Shown: positions 1-9,233 of the stretch, piece by piece
Position numbering within the stretch: position 1 is the first letter of the stretch
Layout of the letters: the number at the start of each line of letters is the position of its first letter
Assembly: GCA_001931875.2 (NCBI GenBank)
Contig: MSJH02000201.1
Span: 1 to 13,512, forward strand
Source of the DNA: Byssochlamys sp. IMV 00236
Taxonomy: Eukaryota > Ascomycota > Eurotiomycetes > Eurotiales > Thermoascaceae
Reading direction: 5' to 3'
DNA length: 13,512 nt
The notes under the pieces: generated by a model
The model's database searches: none
What the model was told of the DNA's origin: nothing
Seen by the model: the letters and a program-made list of their open reading frames with translations, nothing else
Translations under genes and position numbers: made by a program

Positions 1-1848
1 TGCTTTGGTTACTTCAGCAATTGATCTCACCTGACTGGTAAGATTAGCAGCCATCTGATTGACATTGTCTGTAAGGCCTTTCCAGGTTCCATCGACATTT
101 GGTACAAAGGCTTGTCCGCCAAGCTTTCCTTCGGTTCCTACTTCTTTAGCAACACGCGTGACCTCAGAGGCAAACACACGAAGTTGGTCAACCATGTTAT
201 TCACTGTATCCTTTAACTCTCTTATTTCGCCACCAGACTCAACTTCAATCTTTTTGGATAGATCACCGAGAGCCACAGCCTTGGTTACTTCAGCAATGGA
301 ACGCACTTGATCCGTAAGGTTGGCCGCCATGATGTTTACATTATCAGTTAGCCCTTTCCACGTCCCGCCAACGTTGGGTACAAACGCTTGTCCACCAAGT
401 TTTCCTTCAGTGCCTACTTCTTTAGCAACACGCGTGACCTCAGAAGCAAAGATACGTAGCTGATCAACCATGTCATTGACAATGTTTTTCAAATCTAGGA
501 TTTCACCACTAGTCTCGACGAGAATTTTTTTGGAGAGATCGCCCATAGCTACAGCTTCTGTAACCTCAGCTATAGAACGAACCTGGGTCGTAAGGTTGGC
601 AGCCATCATGTTGACATTATCCGTCAAGTCTTTCCAGGTACCTGCTATGTTGGGAACGATCGCCTGTCCGCCCAATATGCCTTCGGTTCCTACTTCTTTC
701 GACACACGTGTGACTTCAGATGCAAACACACGAAGTTGGTCAACCATATTGTTGACGACATTCTTAAGTTCCAGGATTTCACCATCGGATTCGACTTCGA
801 TCTTCTTTGATAGGTCACCCAGAGCAACTGCTTTGGTTACTTCAGCAATTGATCTCACCTGACTGGTAAGATTAGCAGCCATCTGATTGACATTGTCAGT
901 CAATCCCTTCCACGTCCCGCCAACATTGGGTACAAACGCTTGTCCACCAAGTTTTCCTTCGGTTCCTACTTCTTTAGCAACACGTGTAACTTCAGAAGCA
1001 AAGACATTTAGTTGATCAACCATACTGTTGACCGTATTTTTCAAGTCAAGAATTTCACCACTAGTCTCTACGTGAATTTTCTTGGAAAGATCACCCTTGG
1101 CTACAGCTTTGGTCACTTCGGCAATAGATCTGACTTGGGTGGTTAAATTGGCAGCCATTGTATTCACATTATCGGTAAGTCCCTTCCAAGTACCACTAAC
1201 ATTGGGCACGAATGCCTCACCGCCTAGCTTGCCCTCGGTACCGACTTCACGCGCCACACGCGTGACTTCAGATGCAAATACACGGAGCTGATCCACCATG
1301 TCATTGACAATATTTTTGAGTTCTGAGATTTCGCCACCCGATTCGACTTCGATCTTTTTAGAAAGATCACCAAGGGCAACGGCTTTAGTGACCACCTTGA
1401 TAGATCGTACTTGAGTCGTAAGATTTGAGGCCATTGTATTGACATTATCTGTCAAATCTTTCCAGGTACCATCGACATTTGGCACCTTGGCTTGACCTCC
1501 TAGTTTACCCTCCGTACCGACTTCTTTGGCAACACGTGTAACTTCGGAAGCAAACACACGGAGCTGGCTGACCATGTCATTTACCGTATTCTTAAGGTCA
1601 AGAATTTCACCACGTGTTTCGACGTCGATCTTTTTAGACAGGTCTCCCAAAGCGACCGCCTTGGTCACCTCAGCGATAGAACGAACTTGTGTTGTGAGAT
1701 TGGCAGCCATGATGTTGACATTGTCAGTCAAGTCCTTCCATGCGCCTCCGACGTTCTTTACTACGGCTTGTCCACCGAGTTTGCCTTCGACTCCTACTTC
1801 GAGCGAGACTCGGCTGACTTCTGCAGAAAAGTTTGTGAGTTGATCGAC
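1..1848 (-). repeat. Tandem 276-bp coding repeat (HAMP units), intronless block
   Basis: About 6.7 direct repeats with a period of exactly 276 bp (92 codons) make up the last visible exon of the histidine kinase. Copies share long identical stretches: positions 1-69 equal 829-897, an offset of 828 = 3 x 276. The segment starting at 361 nearly matches that at 913, an offset of 552 = 2 x 276. The period never breaks frame. Further diverged copies extend to about 2990 but are interrupted by introns. Confidence 0.95.
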
Positions 1849-3349
1849 CTTTAGTAAAGAGTGAGATAAAGAAATGATGTTGGAGAATAAAGTTTACCAT
1901 TCGATTCATGGTATTTTTTAGTTCCAAGACTTCACCCTGAGCATTAGCCGTTACTTTCTTTGAGAGATCGCCTTCAGCCACTGCTTTAGCTACAGCAGCA
2001 ATATCACGAACTTGATCTGTAATCTTGGAGGCCATCATATTGACATTGTCCGTCAGATCTTTCCATGTACCTCCAACATCCTTCACAACGGCTTGACCAC
2101 CGAGTTTGCCTTCTGTTCCTACTTCGAGCGATACTCGTGTAACTTCTGTAGCAAATGTAGACAGCTAACCAAAAATGAATAATTGTGTATTTTTATTTTT
2201 ATTTTTATTATTACCTGGTCGACCATGGTATTGATTGTATTTTTCAAATCCAACATTTCACCCTTCACTTCTACCTTAACCTTCTTTGTGAGATCACCAC
2301 GGGCAACAGCTTTTGAGACATGTGCAATATCACGAACTTGGTTTGTGAGGTTATCGGCCATAGTATTGACATTGTCTGTGAGTTCTTTCCAAATGCCATT
2401 TATACCTGCAACTTTGGCTTGTACGCCTAGTTTTCCTTCTGTACCTACTTCATGAGCAACACGAGTGACTTCAGAAGCAAATAGGTTAAGATGGTTGACT
2501 ACAAGATGTTTGTTTAGAAATGTGGGAATCATGTGTGTGTGTGTGTATAGATATTTATATATACCCATGAGATTAAATGTATTCTTCAACATTAAAGTTT
2601 CTCCTCGAACAGGTACAGTCATTGCTTTACTAAGATCACCTTTTGCAATAGCAGTAGATACATCAGCAATATCTCTAACTTGTTCCAAGTGATTTTTGGT
2701 CATGCTATTCAAGTTTAGAATGAATTCACGCCAAACGCCCTGTATCGAATCGTCACATTCAGCTTGAACGCCTAGTTTGCCGTCAAAAGCTGTCTCATAA
2801 GCTACTTTTAGTACATTGTTGGTAAAGAGTTGAAGTTGATCTGCCATGGAGTTGATGGCATCATTGAGTGGATGAGTATGTAAATGGCAATGAATGCGTT
2901 GATCTAACTGACCCTGAGTGATAGCTAATGCGACATTGACTGCTTGTTGAACACAGTGCTGACAATGGTTGGGTTCTATATGATGGTTTCAACATATGTG
3001 TGTACGTTTGTATATATGTATTTAATAAGTTACCAGGCACTATGTGTGTATTTACAGTAAACTTATTAATATTATGATTATGAACATTATGGTCATGCTT
3101 GGTGTCTATTGTGTCCTGGTATCTTTTTATATCTTTTTCCAATCTTAATTGACGTGAAGCTATACTTTTTATTGTATTTAATAAGGTATCGTCTGTATGA
3201 TTATGAACTTGCTCGATTGATAATAGACAATCGCTATAATTTCCCTTATCAATGCTGACGAGTAGTCTCTCTATGTCTTTTAAATCCATTTCTGCTGAAA
3301 GGCAAACCTTTTTATTCTTTGAAAAGTCTTGTTTTGTAGATCGTTTCAT
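1..3349 (-). CDS. NIK1: Group III (NIK1/OS-1-type) hybrid histidine kinase, N-terminal HAMP-repeat part; 3' end outside window
   Basis: Cytosolic sensor histidine kinase of the fungal group III type, which feeds the HOG osmostress phosphorelay in well-studied fungi and is linked to phenylpyrrole/dicarboximide sensitivity. Exons: 3349-3034, 2975-2565, 2498-2215, 2164-1898 and 1848-1. All junctions are GT-AG and keep frame, giving 1042 residues up to the window edge. Residues 1-105 are polar, with no signal peptide or membrane helix. From about residue 118 there are at least ten tandem 92-residue units, each with the HAMP signature QVR-IA-V-AVA-GDLSKK, then [32 protein letters not shown] and GTWK-LTDNVN-MA. 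Unit 1 is divergent, units 2-4 intermediate, and units 5-10 nearly uniform; an eleventh begins at the edge. Histidine-phosphotransfer, ATPase and receiver domains are not in the window, so an intact kinase is inferred. Intron 4 uses an AAG acceptor, chosen because it restores MVDQL. The described family usually has five or six such repeats. Confidence 0.9.
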
Positions 3350-3717
3350 TCACACAAGAACATCCACTTTTCACTCAATTTTTTTAAAAAAAAAGCTTCG
3401 AAAGAACAAAATGGAACTCTGAGGGAGAAAAATGGAAGAGAAAAAGGATCGAAAAGGCAAAACCAAAACCAAAAGACGACGATTTGCGGGGAATAAAAGT
3501 GTAGGACAATGCTTGATTGGTTCATTTGTTCACAATTTGACCTTGCTTACTATTATTTTATAAAACAGTTGATAAATCGGTGATCTCGAAGTCTGTGTTA
3601 CATGTTACACCAAGTTGATCCCTCTTTGTTTGTCAAGGATTATTGTCTCCATAGCAATGGATCTTCTTATGTGAGTTAGTTTGATAGATAAACTCCGAAA
3701 CATACTATACCAGAGAT

Positions 3718-3860
3718 GGCAATTATAAAGTCTATTATTTAAGGGGATAAGATCATGAGCTAGGGAGTACAAGCACAATTAAAAACAGTATGCCATGTCG
3801 GCAATGACAGAGGCAGTGAACCCAATTTCCAAAAAAAAGCCATGAGCATATCTGTGAAAT
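3718..3860 (-). pseudogene. Relic of the 3' end of an HsbA-like gene
   Basis: Positions 3718-3780 align with 5340-5400, the 3' UTR of the intact HsbA-like gene, with roughly three quarters identity and a 1-bp gap; the shared core is CTATTATTTAA / TTATTATTTAA followed by GGGATA-GATCATGA. Continuing on the minus strand, the relic reads FTASVIADMAYCF then stop, beside INTAFSKADTAYGI then stop in the intact gene. Further upstream an eight-T run and a 2-bp length difference break the alignment. The poly(A) signal AATAAA of the intact gene (minus strand of 5353-5358) is AATAGA in the relic (3731-3736). I read this as what is left of a tandem duplicate in the same orientation, about 1.6 kb downstream. 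No matching 5' half could be traced. Confidence 0.65.
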
Positions 3861-5017
3861 TTATAAAGCAGCTATATACATAATATGATATTTTGCACCA
3901 AAACGACAGTATATTAGCCCTAGTAACGGCCGCCCATTTTTTACAGCCGTTCTAATGTCGTTAGTGATCAAGGATCTTCTACGTGCATCATTTGCACAAT
4001 GTATCATCGTACGGTTGACTATGAACTAGTTGCTACGCAGAATGATGGACCAAAGAATGTTGAGATCAGGATATTTGAAAAGGTTCTAAATACATTAGCC
4101 ACTGCCAAGCAGTCGAGAATTCAAGTTTGTTGTAGCGCAGAGATCGATCCCCACATGATATGAAAAAGACCCAAGCATTATGTTTACAAAAAAAAAAACA
4201 CGCATATAAATTTTCACAGAGATGCATTAGGGGCCATCCTGGAATATGTTGGGTGATAGTCCTATCATCACTGCCGGGGCGGATGCTTTAGAAATTTGAA
4301 ACTATATAAAGCAACTCACACTTTGAAAACTTGAGGGATTGGTGCAACCTGATGATGAAAAAACGCCCAATTTAATAACATGTATGCACAGGAATGCGTC
4401 TCCCGTGTCTGTCCGTAGATGAGAAGGCTATCAACATGGGACTTTAGGTCTTTTTTATTGGTCTTTATTGCATATAAACAAATCACACAAGAGCTATCTA
4501 CATAGAAGTGATATTTGAATAGAGTCATTTCAACGAAATGGACAAAATACCCAGAAAGGTCATTTTATGAGCGTGTCACTCATATATACGAATATATACT
4601 CAAATGTATTACTTTTCGAGGACATTAATATCCATATCTTTCCTCGGTTTATAGGCAAAGTTTAGCTTGTGACAAAAAGATAACTATCATAAGCTATTTT
4701 TTGATAAAAAAAACTTATAGAAGGATTCATAATACATACAGCATAATGAAGACCAATGACTCTCAATATATTGCTACCTAGAATAAGTGTCACTCCACCA
4801 ATAAGTCGGTAGAATATCATTTTATTAGTAGACAAGGAAAGTTTTTACTTTGGTATAAACTTTACATGTACTGATTTAGGTCACTCGTGAGTACAATGTG
4901 GCTGTTGGATAGGCTTTTTGCAAAAGACTCTCGCATCAGACATTAATCATAATATTCTGCAATCCAAAGATAAACTATCGACTAAAGTCATTCAAACTAA
5001 ATTAAAGGCGATAGGAT

Positions 5018-5039
5018 GTCATTTATGGCCATAAATGAC
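5018..5039. repeat. Perfect 22-bp palindrome
   Basis: The half-site GTCATTTATGG (5018-5028) is followed directly by its exact reverse complement CCATAAATGAC (5029-5039), with no spacer. It lies about 360 bp downstream of the HsbA-like stop codon. It could be a dimeric protein-binding site or a chance cruciform; no function can be read from it. Confidence 0.9.
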
Positions 5040-5352
5040 CACATCAGTTACGCAAGCTTGTTCATGTAGCGTTTAAAGTTGCCCTATTTGTACAGACATT
5101 TTCCTCATGGAAACAAAAAAAAAAAAATAACACGGCATTTACACACAGTAAAAACAAGCATGGATGAGGGTAAAGCGCGTCAATGAGCAACATCGTGAAT
5201 CAGCGATACAGCAGTTTAAAAGCGTATCATTACAAATGGCCATGAAGTTTCATATAGGACTGTTATATTACTATGTAGTACGGACGTTCTTCGAGAGTGA
5301 CATTTGACAATAACAAAAAAAAAAAAGTGCATGTTCTGGGGCAACTGTAAAG

Positions 5353-5358
5353 TTTATT
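5353..5358 (-). terminator. Poly(A) signal of HsbA-like gene
   Basis: AATAAA on the minus strand, about 42 nt past the TAA stop at 5402-5400. It is the only canonical hexamer close to this 3' end. Confidence 0.55.
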
Positions 5359-5399
5359 ATTTAAGGGATAGGATCATGAACTAGAGAATAAAAGCTCAT

Positions 5400-6059
5400 T
5401 TAGATACCATAAGCGGTATCAGCTTTGGAGAAGGCAGTGTTAATTCTGCCAACATATTCATTAGCAGCAGTAGTGAAGTCAGAGGGAGTAACAGCAAGGA
5501 TACAGTTATCCAAGGTAGTGACCTTGGCTTGGAGGTTCTTGATGTCGCTCTTGACAATACTAGTGGCAAGAGGAACAGCGTCGAATTGAGGCTTCTTGGT
5601 GACGATGGCACCGAGAGCACCTTCGATATCAGGGACAAGTGTTTGGACGACAGCAAGAACAGCATTGGCATCTTCAGTAGAAACGACCGTGGTGACTGCA
5701 CAGCAGTCAGTGTTGGCCTGCTTGATCAAGTTTTCGAGGGCTTGTTCCTTGCTGTGAATGGACAAGGCGCCTGCATAACCAGATGAGGAGGTGAAACCAT
5801 TGACCTAGAACAGTGTTATAAGGTAGGTCCGTTTCATATTATGTTCAACTTACAGCAGTGGCAACAATTGTGAGTTGACTTTGAGCTGCAGTCAAATCCT
5901 TAATACAGGTTTGAACAGCAGGTGTTACATCACGCTTGCTGAAGGAAGCAGCATTTGCTAGTGAATGATTAGGTTAGCAACATCACAATGGCCACACGCT
6001 TTAATTTATATACCGGAAGCAACGAGAGCAAGAGCAAGAGCCAAGAGAGAAGAACGCAT
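5400..6059 (-). CDS. hsbA: HsbA-like secreted hydrophobic-surface-binding protein
   Basis: Predicted extracellular or cell-wall protein of the HsbA family, whose founding member in Aspergillus oryzae binds hydrophobic surfaces and recruits polyester-degrading enzyme. Exons: 6059-6014, 5957-5854 and 5804-5400; introns of 56 and 49 bp, both GT-TAG with frame kept; 184 residues. Residues 1-18 form a signal peptide (MRSS then an L/A-rich core, likely cut after ANA), followed by a possible Kex2 site KR at 23-24. The mature part is helical and alanine/valine-rich with four cysteines (33, 84, 85, 151). The DL-AAQSQL segment near 36 and the DI--L--KV--LDNCI segment near 138-152 fit the family. It ends in ADTAYGI. 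The start is the only ATG giving a signal peptide. A TATA box lies 57 bp upstream. A decayed second copy of its 3' end lies at about 3718-3860. Surface binding is inferred from family membership only. Confidence 0.8.
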
Positions 6060-6115
6060 TTGAATAGATTTAATTGATGAAGATACTTTAAAAAATTCTC
6101 GAAATAACCTCATCC

Positions 6116-6122
6116 TTTTATA
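6116..6122 (-). promoter_or_regulatory. TATA box of HsbA-like gene
   Basis: TATAAAA on the minus strand, 57 bp before the ATG at 6059. This spacing allows a short 5' leader and is what a strongly expressed fungal secreted-protein gene would show. Confidence 0.6.
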
Positions 6123-6671
6123 CCTTTTTCCAATCTTCATCTTTCAACGCTCTCAGCTTTCTTTCTACACACACAATGAGTGTTTGTACAAGGGAAACTG
6201 ATTGAGTAGATACTCTTTTCCATACGTTTTACATACATTTAGTTCAGATGATCGAATGAAAGATGGCTTGTACGCTTTCTGTTGCATAAAGAGCAATGGA
6301 CATAAACTGTGTACTCCATGACGAGGAAACATTGCACAAAATTATCCGCATAATATGGGGTGGTTTGTGTACATTTGTGGATATATGTGGTCGATGCGGA
6401 CTGCGCGAAATAAAAGGTTCTCCTTGCTGCATCTCACTTGGATATTTATAGTACAACCAACCTCTTTGAATAGAAAAAGTAAAAAGAAAGAAAAAAAGAA
6501 AACAAGAGTAAACTATATAAAAGTGGCAGTCTATTTGTTCTCACTATCGTTCATTTGACCGAGAACAAACTTGACAGATGTGTTCTTATTTGATAAGATA
6601 TCAGTGCTCTTAATGTTTTTGTTATTAGCAGATGCTTTTCTCATCCCTCCACTTTCCTAATGTTGTAGTGT

Positions 6672-6694
6672 CATATGTGGGAAACCAACATATG
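6672..6694. repeat. Small hairpin with GAAA loop
   Basis: CATATGTGG (6672-6680), GAAA, then CCAACATATG (6685-6694). It folds into a nine-pair stem with one bulged A and a GNRA-type tetraloop. No T-run or gene end is nearby, so a terminator role is unlikely. Confidence 0.5.
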
Positions 6695-7124
6695 TATTTC
6701 GCACCCCTTATGCGTTCACTAGGAAACAAAAAAGGGAAGCGTCATACCTTTTGACTTGATCGTATTCTTCTTTACCTTGGACAAAAAAACTCATGATTTA
6801 TTTGCTGTAACCTCATCTGTGTATAACGAACTTGTCTTTTGTATCGCGTATTTACTCACTCGTAGGTGAATTGTGTAAGCAGCTATAATGTTGGCAGAGC
6901 CTTTGAATGATTAATTCAAATTGCTCTAGCCATTAAAGGATTCTTTACTCTGATCAGTCCCTGAATTGTGGCATTCGACCCTCACTTAAAATAAATTCCG
7001 TATTTGTGTAATGTTCCCAGTGACACCTGGAGTGAACGGACTTTCTTGCAGGTGCACCATTGAACACCATAAAAAAATTAAATTGCTTGGGCAACAAGGG
7101 ATAAATAATTCCTCAAGACACAAG

Positions 7125-7163
<39 letters not shown>

Positions 7164-7190
7164 AGGGAGAGAGGGAGAGAGAAAGAGGGA
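7125..7190. repeat. Poly-A tract (36 A) followed by purine run
   Basis: Thirty-six consecutive A (7125-7160), followed by a G/A-only stretch to about 7190. It is a simple-sequence tract; assemblies often get the length of such runs wrong. Confidence 0.9.
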
Positions 7191-7412
7191 CAAGTAACAG
7201 AGATAAAGAAATCCAAGGGCCTTTGATGAAGCACTGATGAAAGAGTTCATTATACGAAATATGGGGGAACAGCTTATTACGTGAAATGCAAAGTATAGTA
7301 CTGAAGCGTCGAATGATTCATGGACGCAATGTATTGAATTACAGCAAATTTATCTAAATCTAGGATAAAGGAGAGAGAAAAGGGTGACTGTAGCTTATTG
7401 TCAAGATAAAGT

Positions 7413-7434
7413 GATATACGTAGACGCGTATATC
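7413..7434. repeat. 8-bp inverted repeat, 6-nt spacer
   Basis: GATATACG (7413-7420) and CGTATATC (7427-7434) are exact reverse complements separated by TAGACG. It may be a dimeric factor site or chance. Confidence 0.6.
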
Positions 7435-8062
7435 TCTACAAAGTAAGCAAAAAAAAAAAACTGAAGAGAGACTCACGTTTAACGTTGAACGTTCAGGGTA
7501 CACACAATATATACCAACAGGGGAGGTATCTTTATAATATGAAATAAATAAAATGTTGATCCAATTAAACTACAACACTCATAGCTTACTTTCCATTTGT
7601 ACATTATTAATAGAATGAATACAAAGTAAGCATGAAATTATAAGCGGATTGTTTTCATCAAACGAGTAAATAATAAGCTTTTCGTGAAATGACACATTTA
7701 TAAAAATTAAATAAAAGAAAGAAAAGTCATTCTTTATTGCTGTAGTTATTTATATAGGATCTGAGTATATACAATGTTTAACAAACTAGACCCATCTGTC
7801 AACATCATCCACGACTTATGATATCGTGTTCTTAAAGAATATCCTTAAAGAGTAGAATTAATTATGTATGCAAAGATATAATAAAAGTTATTTGTATATG
7901 CACTATTATTCTACTACCAAAAAAAGATAAAGATATAAACAATGACCCTATAAACATATTATCTTCAGGATTTATATAAAAACACAGAGAGAACAAGTGT
8001 GAATATGCACAAATAAGGTAGTCCCGCTCCGATAAATTAAATGATAATAATAAAAAGAATAG

Positions 8063-8065
<3 letters not shown>

Positions 8066-8134
<69 letters not shown>

Positions 8135-8140
8135 AGAGAG
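8066..8140. repeat. Poly-A tract (66 A) followed by GA repeat
   Basis: Sixty-six uninterrupted A (8066-8131), then (GA)n. It lies about 245 bp upstream of the homeobox start. Such tracts stiffen DNA and exclude nucleosomes, so a promoter-opening role is possible but unproven. Confidence 0.9.
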
Positions 8141-8376
8141 ATCACAGAATAAACAAAAAGAGTATTTATCAGATAATATAAAGCAAATGATTATTATTCA
8201 ATAATAATAAAAGATGCATGTAGATAGAAAGTGTTATATATATATATACACACACTTGATTTTCGGAAAGATGGATCCGACCCTTCTTTGTCTTTTATTA
8301 TAATTAATTCATTTAATTTTTTATTTATCCTTTCTTTCTTCTTTTATCTCTCTTTTTTATATACAAAAAAAAACAC

Positions 8377-9036
8377 ATGAGTTATTCAAATCAACAAAAG
8401 CTAAAGATCAAGTCGCATGAAGGTAAAAAGAGAACCATTACCTTTTTGAATGATTCATCATATTATGATTCATATAGCAAATAATCGACCTAAAAGAAAA
8501 AGAATTACACCAAATCAACTTGAAGTGTTAACAAGCATATTTGAACGTATAAAGACACCCAATTATCAATTAAGAGAAATGACAGCAAGAGAATTAAACA
8601 TGACAAATCGTGAAGTTCAGGTAATATACAAAGAATGTAAAGCCAAAAACTTTAATAACTTTTTTCTTTATCAAATAAGGTTTGGTTTCAAAATAGACGA
8701 GCCAAATTAAATCGTAAGAAGGCTCAAGAGAAAGAATATTTCTTTCATTGGTCATCCAATTATTCTAAAGAACACTATCAAGCAACACCAACAACAAGTG
8801 GTAATAATAGCAGTAGTAGTAGTAGTAGTAGTAGTACTAGCAATAGTAGCAACAGCAGTCAATCCAGTGTAACATCATCTATAGCATCAACACCAACCAC
8901 TCTTTATTCACAAATACCTCCTCAAATGAGACCAATTGATATACTAGCACTTGCAGCAGAATATGTTCAAAACTGTGATGAAGAAAAGAGATTGGCTGAA
9001 GAAAGAAGAAAGAGCTGGAGACCTTGGGATTCATAA
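8377..9036 (+). CDS. Small homeodomain transcription factor
   Basis: Nuclear DNA-binding protein of 181 residues. Exons: 8377-8422, 8478-8620 and 8680-9036; introns of 55 and 59 bp. The start was chosen because exon 1 (MSYSNQQKL...HE) joins in frame to the basic arm of the homeodomain. The homeodomain covers residues about 18-77: basic arm RPKRKR, helix-1 core L33 and F37, and recognition helix VWFQNRRAK with Q67 (position 50) and N68 (position 51), the base-contacting residues. It has typical 60-residue spacing, so it is not a TALE type. Intron 2 falls between homeodomain positions 46 and 47, a site seen in many homeobox genes; its acceptor is AAG rather than the usual YAG. After the domain comes a serine-rich region (about 103-126) with nine serines in a row, eight of them from an (AGT)8 microsatellite. 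A charged end follows (EEKRLAEERRKSWRPWDS). The target genes cannot be told from sequence. Confidence 0.88.
8812..8835 (+). repeat. (AGT)8 coding microsatellite
   Basis: Eight AGT codons in a row encode serine inside the homeodomain protein's low-complexity linker. It is preceded by AGC and followed by an ACT interruption. Length variation between strains would be expected. Confidence 0.95.
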
Positions 9037-9114
9037 TATCTGTCAACTTCTCTTATGTAAATAACAACAACAACAACAACAAGATCAATCGTATACATAC
9101 TTAACATATGTGTA

Positions 9115-9120
9115 AATAAA
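9115..9120 (+). terminator. Poly(A) signal of homeobox gene
   Basis: AATAAA 78 nt after the TAA stop at 9034-9036; the only canonical hexamer near this 3' end. Confidence 0.5.
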
Positions 9121-9233
9121 AAATTACTTTTTAAATTGAGAATTATAAGGATGATTGATTTCAATATTAGGCCGACGGAATCATAAAGATGATCAACATA
9201 AGAAAGTTGGAGGTATTGTTGGTTGAAGCTTTC

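Larger units (their letters stand above)
3350..5399. other. Intergenic region between histidine kinase and HsbA-like gene
   Basis: No intact gene is supported here. The right end of 3350-3560 should hold the promoter and 5' leader of the minus-strand kinase: upstream of its ATG the minus strand reads as a T-rich tract, then an A/T run. The stretch contains a decayed HsbA-gene 3' end (about 3718-3860), a weak possible exon (3947-4163), a TATA-like TATATAAA near 4304 without a gene behind it, a perfect palindrome (5018-5039) and short A-runs. A 70-codon minus-strand frame at 4316-4528 has no recognisable motif and looks like chance. Confidence 0.7.
6123..8376. other. Intergenic region between HsbA-like and homeobox genes
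   Basis: About 2.2 kb between two divergently transcribed genes, with no gene I can support. It holds an isolated TATATAAAAG (6514-6523, plus strand) without a convincing reading frame after it, a small hairpin (6672-6694), an A36 tract with a purine tail (7125-7190), an inverted repeat (7413-7434), an A66 tract (8066-8131), a short TA/CA microsatellite near 8235-8256, and a pyrimidine-rich stretch (about 8310-8360) just before the homeobox start. Open frames at 6355-6558 and 7011-7226 are low-complexity lysine-rich or unsupported. Confidence 0.7.

Noticed and set aside
59..2692. Several plus-strand open frames of 69-130 codons across the kinase locus
   Set aside because: They are antisense shadows of the repeated HAMP coding sequence and recur with its 276-bp period. 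The minus strand explains the whole region with proper introns.
1..2990. The 276-bp tandem array considered as a CRISPR array or satellite DNA
   Set aside because: The period is an exact multiple of three, the units have no unique spacers, and the array translates as HAMP repeats.
4316..4528. 70-codon minus-strand open frame
   Set aside because: No motif, no signal peptide, no splice context that extends it; length is within chance for AT-rich DNA.
5529..5786. 85-codon plus-strand open frame over the HsbA-like gene
   Set aside because: Antisense shadow of HsbA exon 3.
6960..6990. Possible tRNA B-box around ATTCGACCC
   Set aside because: Does not fit the GGTTCGANNCC consensus, and no acceptor or anticodon stems pair around it. 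No tRNA was found elsewhere in the window.
7081..7160. Alu-like wording (TTGGGCAACAAGGG followed by a poly-A run), considered as SINE or animal contamination
   Set aside because: The resemblance covers only about 15 bases; no Alu body, Pol III boxes or target-site duplication is present, and the flanks are continuous with fungal DNA.
7011..7226. Lysine-rich plus-strand and phenylalanine-rich minus-strand frames over the A36 tract
   Set aside because: Created by the homopolymer and the purine run; not coding.
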